Below are positions 55,645 through 64,000 of a stretch of 64,000 nt of DNA, piece by piece. Below the pieces are notes generated by a model that was given only the letters and a program-made list of their open reading frames with translations, had not been told where the DNA came from and did not search any database. The stretch is from Chrysopilus asiliformis. Its lineage: Eukaryota > Arthropoda > Insecta > Diptera > Rhagionidae. Positions within the stretch are counted from its first letter, which is position 1, and every line of letters starts with the position of its first letter. The stretch lies in NCBI GenBank assembly GCA_964034945.1, contig OZ035960.1, forward strand, positions 88,501,848 through 88,565,847, written 5' to 3'. The position numbers were made by a program, and so were the translations under genes.

Positions 55645-56979
55645 CACCCAGAGAAAAATCTTAGTAAAATTAACAAAAGACTTTGTGTTGAACTTTAACA
55701 CAAGAAAAAACGTATAGATAACGGAAGTTCTGTTCTCCGAACGAAAAATTGTGTTATTCTAATAACATAGAATATGTAGGATTTACGTACATCCATGTGC
55801 AGCCAACAAAAGTGCTTGTGTTAAATTTTTACCCAAAGAAATCGTATATCGAAAATAAGTTGTGTAGTAACAACGCAAAAGGTTGTGAAAATTACAAATA
55901 TCGTTTGTTGTTGATACCTACACCCAGAGAAAAATCTTAGTAAAATCAACAAAAGATTTTGTGTTGAACTTTAACACAAAAATATTTTGGCAACATTGTC
56001 AACTTGTTTAGCCAACATAGTCAACTTGTTAAGCCAACATAGTCAACTTGTTAAGCCAACATAATCAACTTGTTAAGCCAACAAATTTGTTTGTTCGGGG
56101 TACAACTTTTTTGTCTTATTCAATGGCGGCTAAAAAACTGAAAAATTATTTTCGTCGTCGCCCGCCACACTCACACATTTCAAACATTTCGTCAATTTGT
56201 TGTAGGAAAACTTTTCAAGATGGCTGTTTGCTTGCCAATATAATTATTCGAGTTTTGAAAAAGCAATAAAATTACATTACCTTTATTTTTTATCGACCTA
56301 GATAAAGAAAAACTATTTTTAGGGGTCATATCTTTCTCTAAGAAGAATTTTGAGTAATTTTAAGTTAAATTTTGTAAACCCACATTTCCAGATTTTTTTA
56401 AAAATATACTCATTTTTGCAAACTACTTCAGGCGGAATGTATTTTTTCGAGGTATTACTATCATATGCACCGAGAATATTTATTCGTTTAAAGTTTTTGG
56501 TCCAAAAATCATCAAATTTCAGTAATTTTATGTTACGCGAATATCATTCTTAAAAAAATATTTCCATCTTGAAGTAAATATGCAATGAAATCACATATAA
56601 AGATATCGCCCTTCAAAACTAATAAAATGTTCGTGTGAAAATATTCCCTCAACACACACTAAAAAAGCTGCTTGAAAGAAAGATAAGTGGTGAAACAACA
56701 AACATTACAGAAAAGTAGCAAGGTAAAATTAACGTAACAATTTTTGTTAAGACAACACAAAATTTTGTTAAGAGCAACAGAAGTTGTGTTGAGTTTACGT
56801 ATTGTTTTTGTTAGAATAACATAGATTTTTCAGTAACCGTCTGAAAAACGTGACAACGTAAAATTAACAAACTCAATTTTGTTAGGATAACACAAAGTTG
56901 TGTTGGACGTATATTGACGCTATATTTGTTAATTATACGTAGCATTTTCGTCAGATTGAATGAGATTTTTCTCTGGGTG
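55645..56979. mobile_element. TIR element of family CACCCAGAGAAAAAT with internal repeats
   Basis: This 1335-bp element has ends CACCCAGAGAAAAATC and GATTTTTCTCTGGGTG, flanked by TTT on both sides. The first 60 bp or so (CACCCAGAGAAAAATCTTAG through TTGTGTTGAACTTTAACACA) are repeated at 55922-55981. A 22-bp tandem unit (AACATAGTCAACTTGTTAAG CC) occupies 55991-56084, and AACACAA/TTGTGTT words recur throughout, especially 56700-56900. Terminal CAC with a 3-bp duplication would fit CACTA-type elements; no transposase is present to prove it. Confidence 0.65.
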
Positions 56980-57929
56980 TTTGATCGAAAAAAAATGAAA
57001 TAAAATAAAATGTTTAGAATTTGATTCCAAAAATTTCTTTTATACATGAATATTCTATCCGACCACTATTTGTCCCATCTATTATGCATTTGATTTATCT
57101 TTACTCAAAAGAAGTTGTAAAATCTACCTCTTTATCAAGACTACTGGCGGAGGGGCTTTTCTCTGTAAAAAAAAACTTCTGCGAGTTTTGATCAGTGGAA
57201 ACGAGACATAAACAATCTTACCCCTCGCTACTACTTTATAGTTTGAAAAAGATCTTTTCATCTCTTAACTTTAATTTTAAAAGTAATTTAAAAGATTTGG
57301 TATTCTGCTTGAAGTTTTTGCGGTGAAAATTGAAACCAAAAAGTTAAAAAAAATGCATCTTCATATGTGCTGGCAATTCCCCTTTTTGACATTTATCATT
57401 CGGCCGAAAATCGTCGGCCATAAATGGCGGTTGATTTTAAAACGAATGAAAATTGTCAAAAATAACAATAGTCACCAACCAGTAAATCTTGGACACTGAG
57501 GATATTTTTTCGTAGAGCAATAATTGCAATGAGTAGGTATACAATCTATGCAGCAAATTTCATTCGGCATTCCAAACTTTTGCATAAATTGATTTTTATG
57601 TTTTTCCTTTTCTTGTGAAGAAATAGGAAGTTCAATGAAGCGTAATACTTGACTGATGTATCAGGGAACTGTTGGTATAGTCGCAGAACAGTTAATTTAT
57701 AATAAATTTAAAAAAAAATTTAAGTCGGTACCACCCCAGATGAAAGGGATATCGTCGTATGAGCATAGTCGTGTACCCAACCCAAAACTGTGGTTTTGAG
57801 ATAATCAACTTTTAAACTTTGAGGGGAAATTTCGTAAAAAAAACGGTTCAAAACAGGATGATTTTTTTATTTTCTTGTAGAACTATTAAACTTGAAATTT
57901 ATTTCTTACATAGCACCATAAAAACCCGT
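56980..57929. other. No gene recognised
   Basis: A+T-rich spacer between genes B and C, with family B-like words (ATTTGATTCCAAAAATTTC, ATCCGACCACTATTTGTCCC) at 57000-57080. No exon recognised. Confidence 0.4.
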
Positions 57930-58145
57930 CAGTTTTCTAGGAACATGCCTGTCAGTCTTTGAAGAAGATTTCTCAAAAACTAATAGAGCTAGAGCCATGA
58001 AATTTTAGAAGAGTATTTGGCCTTGAACGATATTGAACTTGTCAACTTTTGTTGGAAATCCGTTAACCGGAAATAGCCAAAATTACGGCTTTTTAGAAAT
58101 TGTAATTTCGTTTTTTGTTATTTACACCGAAACTACAAGTTTTTC
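57930..58145 (-). repeat. Dispersed repeat family K without tandem array
   Basis: The reverse complement matches the 17.6-kb and 34.9-kb copies (CCGTTAACCGGAAATAGCC, AGATTTCTCAAAAACTAATA). Where the other two copies begin an array, this one has only CCTGTCAGTCTTTG. Confidence 0.6.
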
Positions 58146-58149
58146 ATTA

Positions 58150-58527
58150 AGGTAGAACCTGAATCGTACGTCGATGCGTCCGTCATGCGTCCGTCACGTT
58201 GACAGTTCGAGTAAAATCAACGGGCTGCTATGAGTACTCCCCTAATAATACGTTTTCCAATGCGGCAACCGCACAGAGTAGGTCGACTTTCTACTTTTAC
58301 ATGCGGCAACGCACGGAAATGTCATTTCGCAAAAAAGTTTGTTTACGATTTAAGCAATTTAAGTATGGAACAAATTGAAAGTAATTGTTTCGACGATAAA
58401 CTAATAGAAGAAGTGCAAAACAATGAATTAACTGCAGATTCGTTGCCGTACCCAATTGTCACCGCATCGAACTGTCAACCGGACGGACGCATGACGGACG
58501 CATCGACGTACGATTCAGGTTCTACCT
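58150..58527. mobile_element. PIF/Harbinger-type element, family AGGTAGAACC, copy 2
   Basis: This 378-bp element has perfect terminal inverted repeats of about 45 bp (AGGTAGAACCTGAATCGTAC and onward). TTA lies at 58147-58149 and 58528-58530. A plus-strand frame includes MEQIESNCFDDKLIEEVQNN, which resembles the first helix of MADF domains. Harbinger elements carry a second, DNA-binding ORF of Myb/SANT/MADF type, so this may be a remnant of it. The frame then runs into the right inverted repeat. Confidence 0.85.
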
Positions 58528-58748
58528 TTAGCCTTATTTATGACAAAAGTTAGAGACAATAAAATTGTTTTTCACTACACCAGCCGAGATATACCGTAAA
58601 TTATACCGAAATTTAGCAAAAAAACAGATTGTTGCGATTATCTCAAAATATAACGGGTTTTGGACAGGTCAATGTAAGACATAAAGTGAAGCATTCCCGA
58701 CAATTTTGTTTTTCACTGTTTTCGATATCTTTTACCGTTATTGATATA

Positions 58749-58996
58749 CAGTAATCCCTCCCACTGCGCGGTTTCTAACTGCGCGGTTTCGCAACTGCGC
58801 GGTTAAGTATTTAATACCAAAATTTCGAACTGCGCGGTAAAAATTTCGCAGCTGCGCGGTTTTTTTTATAATTTTCGTTTAAAAAAACATGTTTCTAACC
58901 CCAAAATGTCATACAAAGTAGGGTTCACAGTGCGCGGTTTCGGTTTGCGTGCTCTTTTTGTGGAACGTATCTACCGCGCAGTTGTAGGGATTACTG
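58749..58996. mobile_element. pogo-like MITE with internal CTGCGCGGTT repeats (248 bp)
   Basis: Ends CAGTAATCCCT and AGGGATTACTG, TA duplications at 58747-58748 and 58997-58998. The left half has four spaced copies of CTGCGCGGTT and the right half two more variants. It shares the CAGTA terminus with the pogo-like MITEs at 41339 and 47402 but is a different family. Confidence 0.8.
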
Positions 58997-59181
58997 TAAC
59001 TCAAATGTGTCTAATATGTCCCTATTGTCACATGTCATCTGATATAGTCATTTCTAGTAACCGACACGAGCCGATCATTAAAAATGCTAGTTGGGATGAA
59101 TCCGAATTTCTCTAAAATCTCAATTTAAATGGTTTAAATCAGATAACATAATGATCTTTTCAAAACCAACGATCCAATAAA

Positions 59182-59189
59182 TATATAAG
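59182..59189 (+). promoter_or_regulatory. Candidate TATA box of gene C
   Basis: TATATAAG lies 72 bases before the start codon of gene C, preceded by a CCAAT word at about 59174. A transcription start about 30 bases downstream would leave a 5' leader of roughly 40 bases. Confidence 0.5.
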
Positions 59190-59253
59190 CATTAGTGATT
59201 TTACCTTTTCGGTTTACTTCTCCATAACGTTTCTGAACGGATTGACTAAAAAT

Positions 59254-59957
59254 ATGAAGTGCCGTTTTTGCATAATAGTGATTTTATATGGAATTTTCCA
59301 TTGCGTTTATTGTGGGGTAATTTTTTTTAAATTAATAAAAATTCTTTTTCCTTAAAAAAATAATATGTTTAAGGCCCCAAGATACGTCGTTAAAGTCACA
59401 GATTATCAATGCGACCTTGACAAAAATCAATTATGTAAAAATGCTCTGTGCGGCTTTCGAAATGTTGGTAAAAAGTCTACAATTTCATTCAATTGCACAC
59501 TGTCTAGACCTGTTGATGACGTTGCTGTAAGTACATAACTTTAAAAATATTTTTCACATATGATGGAAAGTCTGAATTTTTAGTTTATTATTTAAAGGTT
59601 TCATTATAAATGTGTATTTTTTTTTAGATCGAAGTGAGGTTCTGGTTGAAAAGGAAAGCCCAAGATTATCAACCTCTTACACCGCCTGTACTGATGGAAA
59701 CCTGCAGTAATAAAACAAAATTGCGTCAAAATTCCTTGATAGAGAAAATCTTTACCTACGGAATCAAATATCGAAATGGGCAAGCCGGATGCCCCAAATT
59801 CGGGATCCAGTCAATTGTAAATGTTCCAATGTTCAATGATTTGCCTCCGGTTTTTCCAACTGGTTCTGTAAAAACTGAATATAGGATGTATGAAACCACA
59901 ACTAATGCGACAATGATTTGGACTTACCTGTTTTTTGATTTGAAAAGCGTCAAATGA
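59254..59957 (+). CDS. DUF1091 family secreted protein, gene C
   Basis: Exons 59254-59316, 59374-59526 and 59628-59957, phase 0 throughout, give 181 residues. Exon 1 encodes a signal peptide (MKCRFCIIVILYGIFHCVYCG) that stops at GTAATT. Exon 2 (APRYVVKVTDYQCDLDKNQL onward) has the same four-cysteine spacing as A and B and ends at a GTAAGT donor. Exon 3 (IEVRFWLKRKAQDYQ onward) has METCSNK, AGCPKFG and FNDLPPVFPTGSVKTEYRM. Intron 1 is 57 bp as in B; intron 2 is 101 bp and not similar in sequence. The third exon is two codons shorter than in A and B. All six mature cysteines and the NCT glycosylation site are kept and no frame break is present. It is in the same orientation as B, about 3.8 kb downstream, separated by transposons, so it is probably an older duplicate with its own promoter. 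Function beyond a secreted, possibly lipid-binding role cannot be told. Confidence 0.88.
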
Positions 59958-60270
59958 AAAATTATATGAACTATAAAAATATTTTTTCTTGAAATTTTCT
60001 GTAAAACGGCCCTTTAGGTTATTTTTATATCAAATCATGTAATATTCATATTAAAATTTGGTTATTTGGTATTTCATTCGAAATACTATGAAATCTTTGT
60101 CGTTTTATTATACAAAAATGATAAATCTATCAACACAATTGTTGCAGAAAGATTACGCTATTCGTGGAGATGGTTTTGACATAAAAAAAATATCAGTTGT
60201 GATAAACACAAAACTTTCCTCTGCAATATTTAGTTTCGGCAAAAATATGTAAAAAAATAATGTGGCTTTT
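59958..60270. other. 3' flank of gene C with a family H fragment
   Basis: The block TCAGTTGTGATAAACACAAA at about 60195 identifies a family H fragment. No further gene. Confidence 0.45.
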
Positions 60271-60381
60271 TATGGAATACGATCGTAATCGTAATGATCG
60301 GAACTTGTGTCTTGTTGTTAGTGTTTTCCACGATCAACAACAGGCAATTCTTGATCGTTACCATTACGATCGTGTTCCATA
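60271..60381. mobile_element. 111-bp foldback element
   Basis: The left arm TATGGAATACGATCGTAATC and onward pairs with the right arm ending ACGATCGTGTTCCATA. In the middle CTTGTTGTTAGTG faces CGATCAACAACAGG. It carries a short TCGTAATCGTAATGATCG run, a word similar to the unit expanded at 27858. Confidence 0.7.
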
Positions 60382-60534
60382 ATAGACCTCAATATTTTTT
60401 TAAACATTTTAACAGATCTAGAATTTAACCAGATTTTAATGGATAATTAAATTATTTTGTTTTTAACGAAAAATTTCTTTGATTTTATTTTGCCAGTCAA
60501 TTTTTTATACCAGTATCCCTTTGGTTTCAGTATA

Positions 60535-60990
60535 TTAAATTTGCCTTACCGTTTGTAACGCCAAGATCCCGTCATCACACACAAAAATGAATTACACCAG
60601 TGTGTTTAGAATTATAAAAAAAAATTGAATTTTGCATGTCCGTCCGTCCATCTGTCCATCCGTCCGTCCGTCCATCCGTCCGTCCGTCCGTCTGTTCATC
60701 CGTTCGTCTGTCCGTCCGTCCGTCCATCCGTCCGTCCGTCAGTGGCGCGGATTGCGGGCGCACGGATTGAGCTAGAGACTTGAAATTTTGCGCAGATCCG
60801 TTTTTCGTAAAATGCGAGGCTAAGTTCGTTAATGGGCAAAAATGGATCATTAGGGGGGGTACCCCCCATACGAACGAAAACGGTTTTTGTGAATATCTCA
60901 AAATCGGTGCATTTTATCAAAAAAGTCCAAGAACAAAAAATATTTAAGATATGATTCTACATAAAACTTCCATACATCAAAATCCGATTG
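60535..60990 (+). repeat. Dispersed repeat family B with long GTCY array
   Basis: The same subfamily as 16746-16990, in the other orientation. The GTCC/GTCT/ATCC array runs from about 60637 to 60745. It continues past TTAATGGGCAAAAATGGATC to the family's distal block TAAGATATGATTCTACATA. Confidence 0.7.
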
Positions 60991-61600
60991 GAATAAATTT
61001 TAAAAAATTTGACTTCAAAGTGAATTTTTGATACAACTGTTCGTCGTTCACTTAAACTTTCAACAATGCCATATCACCATACGGGTTTACAATAATTGCC
61101 AGATTGGCAATTATTGCGTTTGTTATGTTTTTTAATTAAATTTTGACGCCAATAAAATTGTTCTGTTTCAAAAATGCCTGCTATCCACTTTTTATGAAAT
61201 AAGAAATTTAATTCTCGAAGCGAAATCGTTTGAATCAAATGTCAATGGGGAATGTGGCGGCGAAAGGCGTCAACTTTTTTCCTTTTGTTTGTAAAGCGGG
61301 GGCTTTGAGGTAACTCTAGTGGCAACCGTGTCGACTATGTTCCCATTGCACGCTTCTTCAAAGTCAAACTGACATTCAGGTTCCACAGCTAATCAGTCAA
61401 ATGGTGCTCTATCGCTGCAGGATTTTCATGAAGTGAATATTGACCAAAAGACGACTCGTCGAATACCAATTTCCCCATGAATGGTTAACAATGAAATACT
61501 TTAAATTTTAAGTTTAGATTTTTGGAATAAACTTTTAAAAACCACATTTTATTCAAAAAAAAAAATCAGTGAATCTTTCAATAACTCACGCTAAAAATTC
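60991..61600. other. No gene recognised
   Basis: Spacer downstream (in gene sense) of the gene D exon. No repeat family recognised; slightly higher G+C at 61,240-61,460. Confidence 0.4.
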
Positions 61601-61602
61601 CA

Positions 61603-61935
61603 TTATTTAACATTAACAGTTTTCATATCAACAATTAACAAAAAATGTATCATTGTGATGTTGGTCGAAACTTCATGCATTCGATATTCAGCTTTTACTA
61701 CACCAGTTGGAAAAACTGGCGGAAAATCTGTAAATATGGGTGCATTAACAATTGATTGCAAGCCATATTTCGGACATCCCGATTGGCCGCTTTGAAACTT
61801 CTTCGCAAATGTAAAAAGTTTTTTAATCATAGTATATCGACGGTGCTTCGATTGGTTATTACAAATTGTCAATTCAAAAGGATCAGAAATCGGTCGATAA
61901 GCGTATCCTCTTTTCATTGAGAACGTCAGTGTGAT
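61603..61935 (-). CDS. DUF1091 last exon, gene D (partial; upstream exons not found)
   Basis: On the minus strand a TTTGCAG acceptor is followed by 110 codons homologous to exon 3 of genes A-C: ITLTFSMKRGYAYRPISDPF, then LTICNNQSKHRR, SGCPKYGLQSIVN, PIFTDFPPVFPTGVVKAEYR and a stop at 61603. Both exon-3 cysteines are kept and there is no frame break. Neither the four-cysteine exon 2 nor a signal-peptide exon was found in the 2 kb up to the window edge. That stretch is occupied by a non-LTR fragment (62085) and a nested TIR element (62347). Either the upstream exons lie beyond the window behind a transposon-filled intron, or D is a broken duplicate. It is the most diverged of the four copies. 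Confidence 0.65.
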   Translation of the reverse strand: MTLTFSMKRGYAYRPISDPFELTICNNQSKHRRYTMIKKLFTFAKKFQSGQSGCPKYGLQSIVNAPIFTDFPPVFPTGVVKAEYRMHEVSTNITMIHFLLIVDMKTVNVK

Positions 61936-61940
61936 CTGCA

Positions 61941-62080
61941 AAAAAAAATGTTCCTGACATTAAATTCAGTATGAAATGTACAGGAAATATTATCGGTTTT
62001 CTAAACAAATTTGATAGTTGCGGGTAATTATATTCTAGAAAGAAAACCAAATTTTTAAAATTTTAGAAATCCAAAACCAA
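61941..62080. other. Short spacer upstream of the gene D exon
   Basis: A+T-rich, with AAAACCAAA-type words similar to 7690-7740 next to the other non-LTR fragment, possibly part of that element's 3' region. Confidence 0.35.
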
Positions 62081-62084
62081 AAAT

Positions 62085-62310
62085 ATGAAATCCAACTGGT
62101 TTTCGGTGTTGGCCTATCGCAATGTCTCTCGACAGAGGTCCCAGTCACGTGCCGATGTCCTCCAGTTTTGCATCCCAATTCTCTTCGCGTCATGGTCAAC
62201 GCCGACTTGCTATCTGAGGTTGGGGCTTTCTCGTCGCCTTGAAGACATTCCGAGCCGGTCACTTCCACTTATTCGAATGACATGACCAGCCCACCGAAGT
62301 CTGTTGAGTC
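62085..62310 (-). mobile_element. Non-LTR retrotransposon 3' fragment, copy 2
   Basis: The minus strand reads RWAGHVIRM near 62300 and, in a second frame, VGVDHDAKRIGMQNWR and ARDWDLCRETLR. It is the same C-terminal tail as at 7206-7445, with the same TAG in place of the expected tryptophan codon just before the VGVD/GGVD motif. A different in-frame ORF (62035-62268) crosses it and is not a gene. Confidence 0.7.
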
Positions 62311-62346
62311 TTTTGAGCTTGCATCTCTGCTAGTAACCCTTACCCC

Positions 62347-62923
62347 TGGAACCAAATGAACGCAAACAGAACGCACAAACTGCCACTTACAAGTTTGTTC
62401 CATAGAAATCATTTGGAGTGAGCACAGTGAACGCAGAGAACGCACATATAACGAAAAAGTTTGCAAACTTCTAACCTAACTTTGCCGCAGCAATTCTGTG
62501 TTGACAGTTCATAAAGTGAGGTTGGGGAAATGTCGTTCGAGGAAAAATTGATAGCCTTAAGCCTAAACCCCAATTACGCGTTCGTGCGTGCGGCATGATT
62601 TTGTTCTGGCATCTAGTAGTAGTCACCGCGTCTAAAAGTAGAAACTGAGCCTACTCTACGTAGCACGGACGCGGCAACGCGTCTGAGCAACGAGCAATTA
62701 TACATTTACTCATATAAATGCGTAGTTTTTAACTTCATCGCGTGGGTGCCGCACGCATAACAAAGATAAAGACCAACAAAGCAAATTATCGCTTCAAAAT
62801 TATCCATTTTGTAATTTTGCCAACTTTATACCACTTTATATTATGTCACTTGTACTACTTCACGAGATACCAGTGGGTTCTGCCGCTGAAATGTTGCGTT
62901 CGCGTTACGTTCATTGGGCTCCA
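62347..62923. mobile_element. TIR element of family GGAGCCCAATGAACGC, copy 2, with nested Harbinger MITE
   Basis: Left end TGGAACCAAATGAACGCAAA, right end CGTTCATTGGGCTCCA. The interior is the reverse complement of the 45700 copy and keeps ATGTCGTTCGAGGAAAAATT. It is interrupted at 62560-62757 by a Harbinger-type MITE. Confidence 0.7.
62560..62757. mobile_element. Harbinger-type MITE, family AGGTAGAACC, right end lost
   Basis: TTA (62557-62559) precedes the left end AGCCTAAACCCCAATTACGC. The interior CGTTCGTGCGTGCGGCATGA, GACGCGGCAACGCGTCTGAG and GCGTGGGTGCCGCACGCA matches 33631-33853. The right terminal repeat and about seven bases of the host element are missing, so host sequence resumes at TAACAAAGATAAAG. 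Confidence 0.7.
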
Positions 62924-62929
62924 CACGGT

Positions 62930-64000
62930 TAGAAATTGGAGTATAAATTGTATACTTTTTTAATAACCTCTCCCTTATAAACCCTATGTATGCCAAAAAT
63001 GGTATTAAATATAATAAAGTCAAGGGTATTCACAGTGTTTATACGTTGAAACTCCGAGTTCTATACCAAATAGTATAAACACAACAAAATTTCAATATGC
63101 GGCGCAGCGTTTATAAACGTTTGGTATAAAATTTATTTTCTAAGTCTATCAGTGCAAAGATTTATAAATTGAAACTATTATTTTTATACCAAAAAGTATA
63201 ACATGGCAAAAACTACCGTTAAGTGGCTATGTTACGCCTGCTGTTATAGCGCGGTATTACAAACGGCAACTTTCGGGCTTACTTAAGCCGATTTTTGGGA
63301 GAAACGACTGAGGAGGGAAAAGTTGCCACTCGAAATCATGGCTTATCGACAATCTGCATACATGCAAACCGTGTGAACCGGTTTGGGAAAAGTAGTAGGC
63401 AGAAATCATTTTCGTTCTGACCGTCAGCAGGTAAAGATCGTGGGAAGTATATGAGCAGCAGCAATGCGTATGTTAGCCAGTTTTATTTACATCCAGAGTT
63501 TTATTTATATATCAAAATAAAGAGCATTGTAGATTTGGATAGTGAGTAAACATTATATATGCCTGTGTATTTTTGAATTATATATAATATTAATATAACA
63601 CAGAAATTGTACCGCCCATCCAAAGTACAAACATTTTGTGTGAAGCACAAGAGAACAAAATTCCTCCTATTGATTCTTCTATTATATTGAAAAGAACATA
63701 CGCTGCAGCAGGTCCTTCTTTGCTGATTACTTCCGAGGTAACCTTTCTAATTACATTGCCAGTGGCCCTATTTTGAAGTACGATCATAATTGTGTCGACA
63801 TGAAATTATGTATTGTTGTTGTTAGTAGAAAATACTAACAGCAAGATGAGATTCGAACATAATCATATCGTGCTTTACAACAGGTCCCAGTATTTTTGGT
63901 AACATAACATACGAACTCTTTCTAAATTTCCAGAGTTTCAAAACTTACATTTGTAAGCAAAATTGTGGCTTCGAAGTGATTGAAAAATATCAAAGAACCG
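62930..64000. other. Gene-poor window end
   Basis: The stretch 62,940-63,210 holds repeated GTATAAA/TTTATACCA words (TATACCAAATAGTATAA, TATACCAAAAAGTATAA) and may be another foldback element. A 65-codon minus frame at 63590-63787 has a non-repetitive amino-acid composition but no similarity that I recognise. A weak inverted repeat lies at 63,775-63,880. Confidence 0.4.

Overview
The window looks like about 64 kb of A+T-rich insect nuclear DNA, most likely from a fly (Diptera). Four lines of evidence support this: spliceosomal introns of 57-101 bp; a cluster of small secreted DUF1091-type genes, a family best known from flies; abundant mariner, hAT, piggyBac and PIF/Harbinger-type elements; and dispersed repeats that carry an internal (GTCY)n microsatellite, as described for Dipteran mini-me/DINE-1-like elements. 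No species can be named from the sequence alone. Nothing bacterial, viral or plasmid-like was seen, and there is no CRISPR array, rRNA or convincing tRNA gene.

Positions 1-52,000 hold no host protein-coding gene that I can support. They consist of unique A+T-rich DNA punctuated by transposon remains. These include Harbinger-type MITEs (1264, 11848, 21426, 33631), piggyBac-type MITEs (11567, 46493), pogo-like MITEs (41339, 47402), hAT-type elements (16518, 31378, 46104, 50018) and deleted Tc1/mariner copies (24116, 42166, 49219). There is one almost intact mariner (31626-32881), and there are non-LTR retrotransposon 3' fragments (7206, 10033). Several very long simple arrays occur: an 11-mer at 17.0-17.6 kb, an 8-mer at 17.9-18.6 kb, a hexamer at 27.9-28.1 kb and a 12-mer at 35.2 kb. 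Several elements are nested inside one another, and their order of insertion can be read from target-site duplications.

Positions 52,254-61,935 hold the only recognisable host genes: four paralogous DUF1091 loci, called A (minus), B (plus), C (plus) and D (minus, last exon only). A, B and C each have three exons in phase 0 and encode 181 residues: a signal-peptide exon, a 51-codon exon with four cysteines, and a last exon with two cysteines. A and B form a head-to-head pair 563 bp apart. A 1.2-kb dead mariner sits in intron 1 of A. The products are predicted to be secreted lipid-binding-like (ML/GM2A-like) proteins; their ligand is unknown.

Positions 61,940-64,000 return to repeats: a non-LTR fragment and a TIR element with a Harbinger MITE nested in it. 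The most noteworthy points are the A/B pair, in which intron 2 is better conserved than exon 2; two roughly 1.1-1.3 kb TIR elements filled with short degenerate internal repeats; and repeat families that have grown different tandem arrays at the same internal position.
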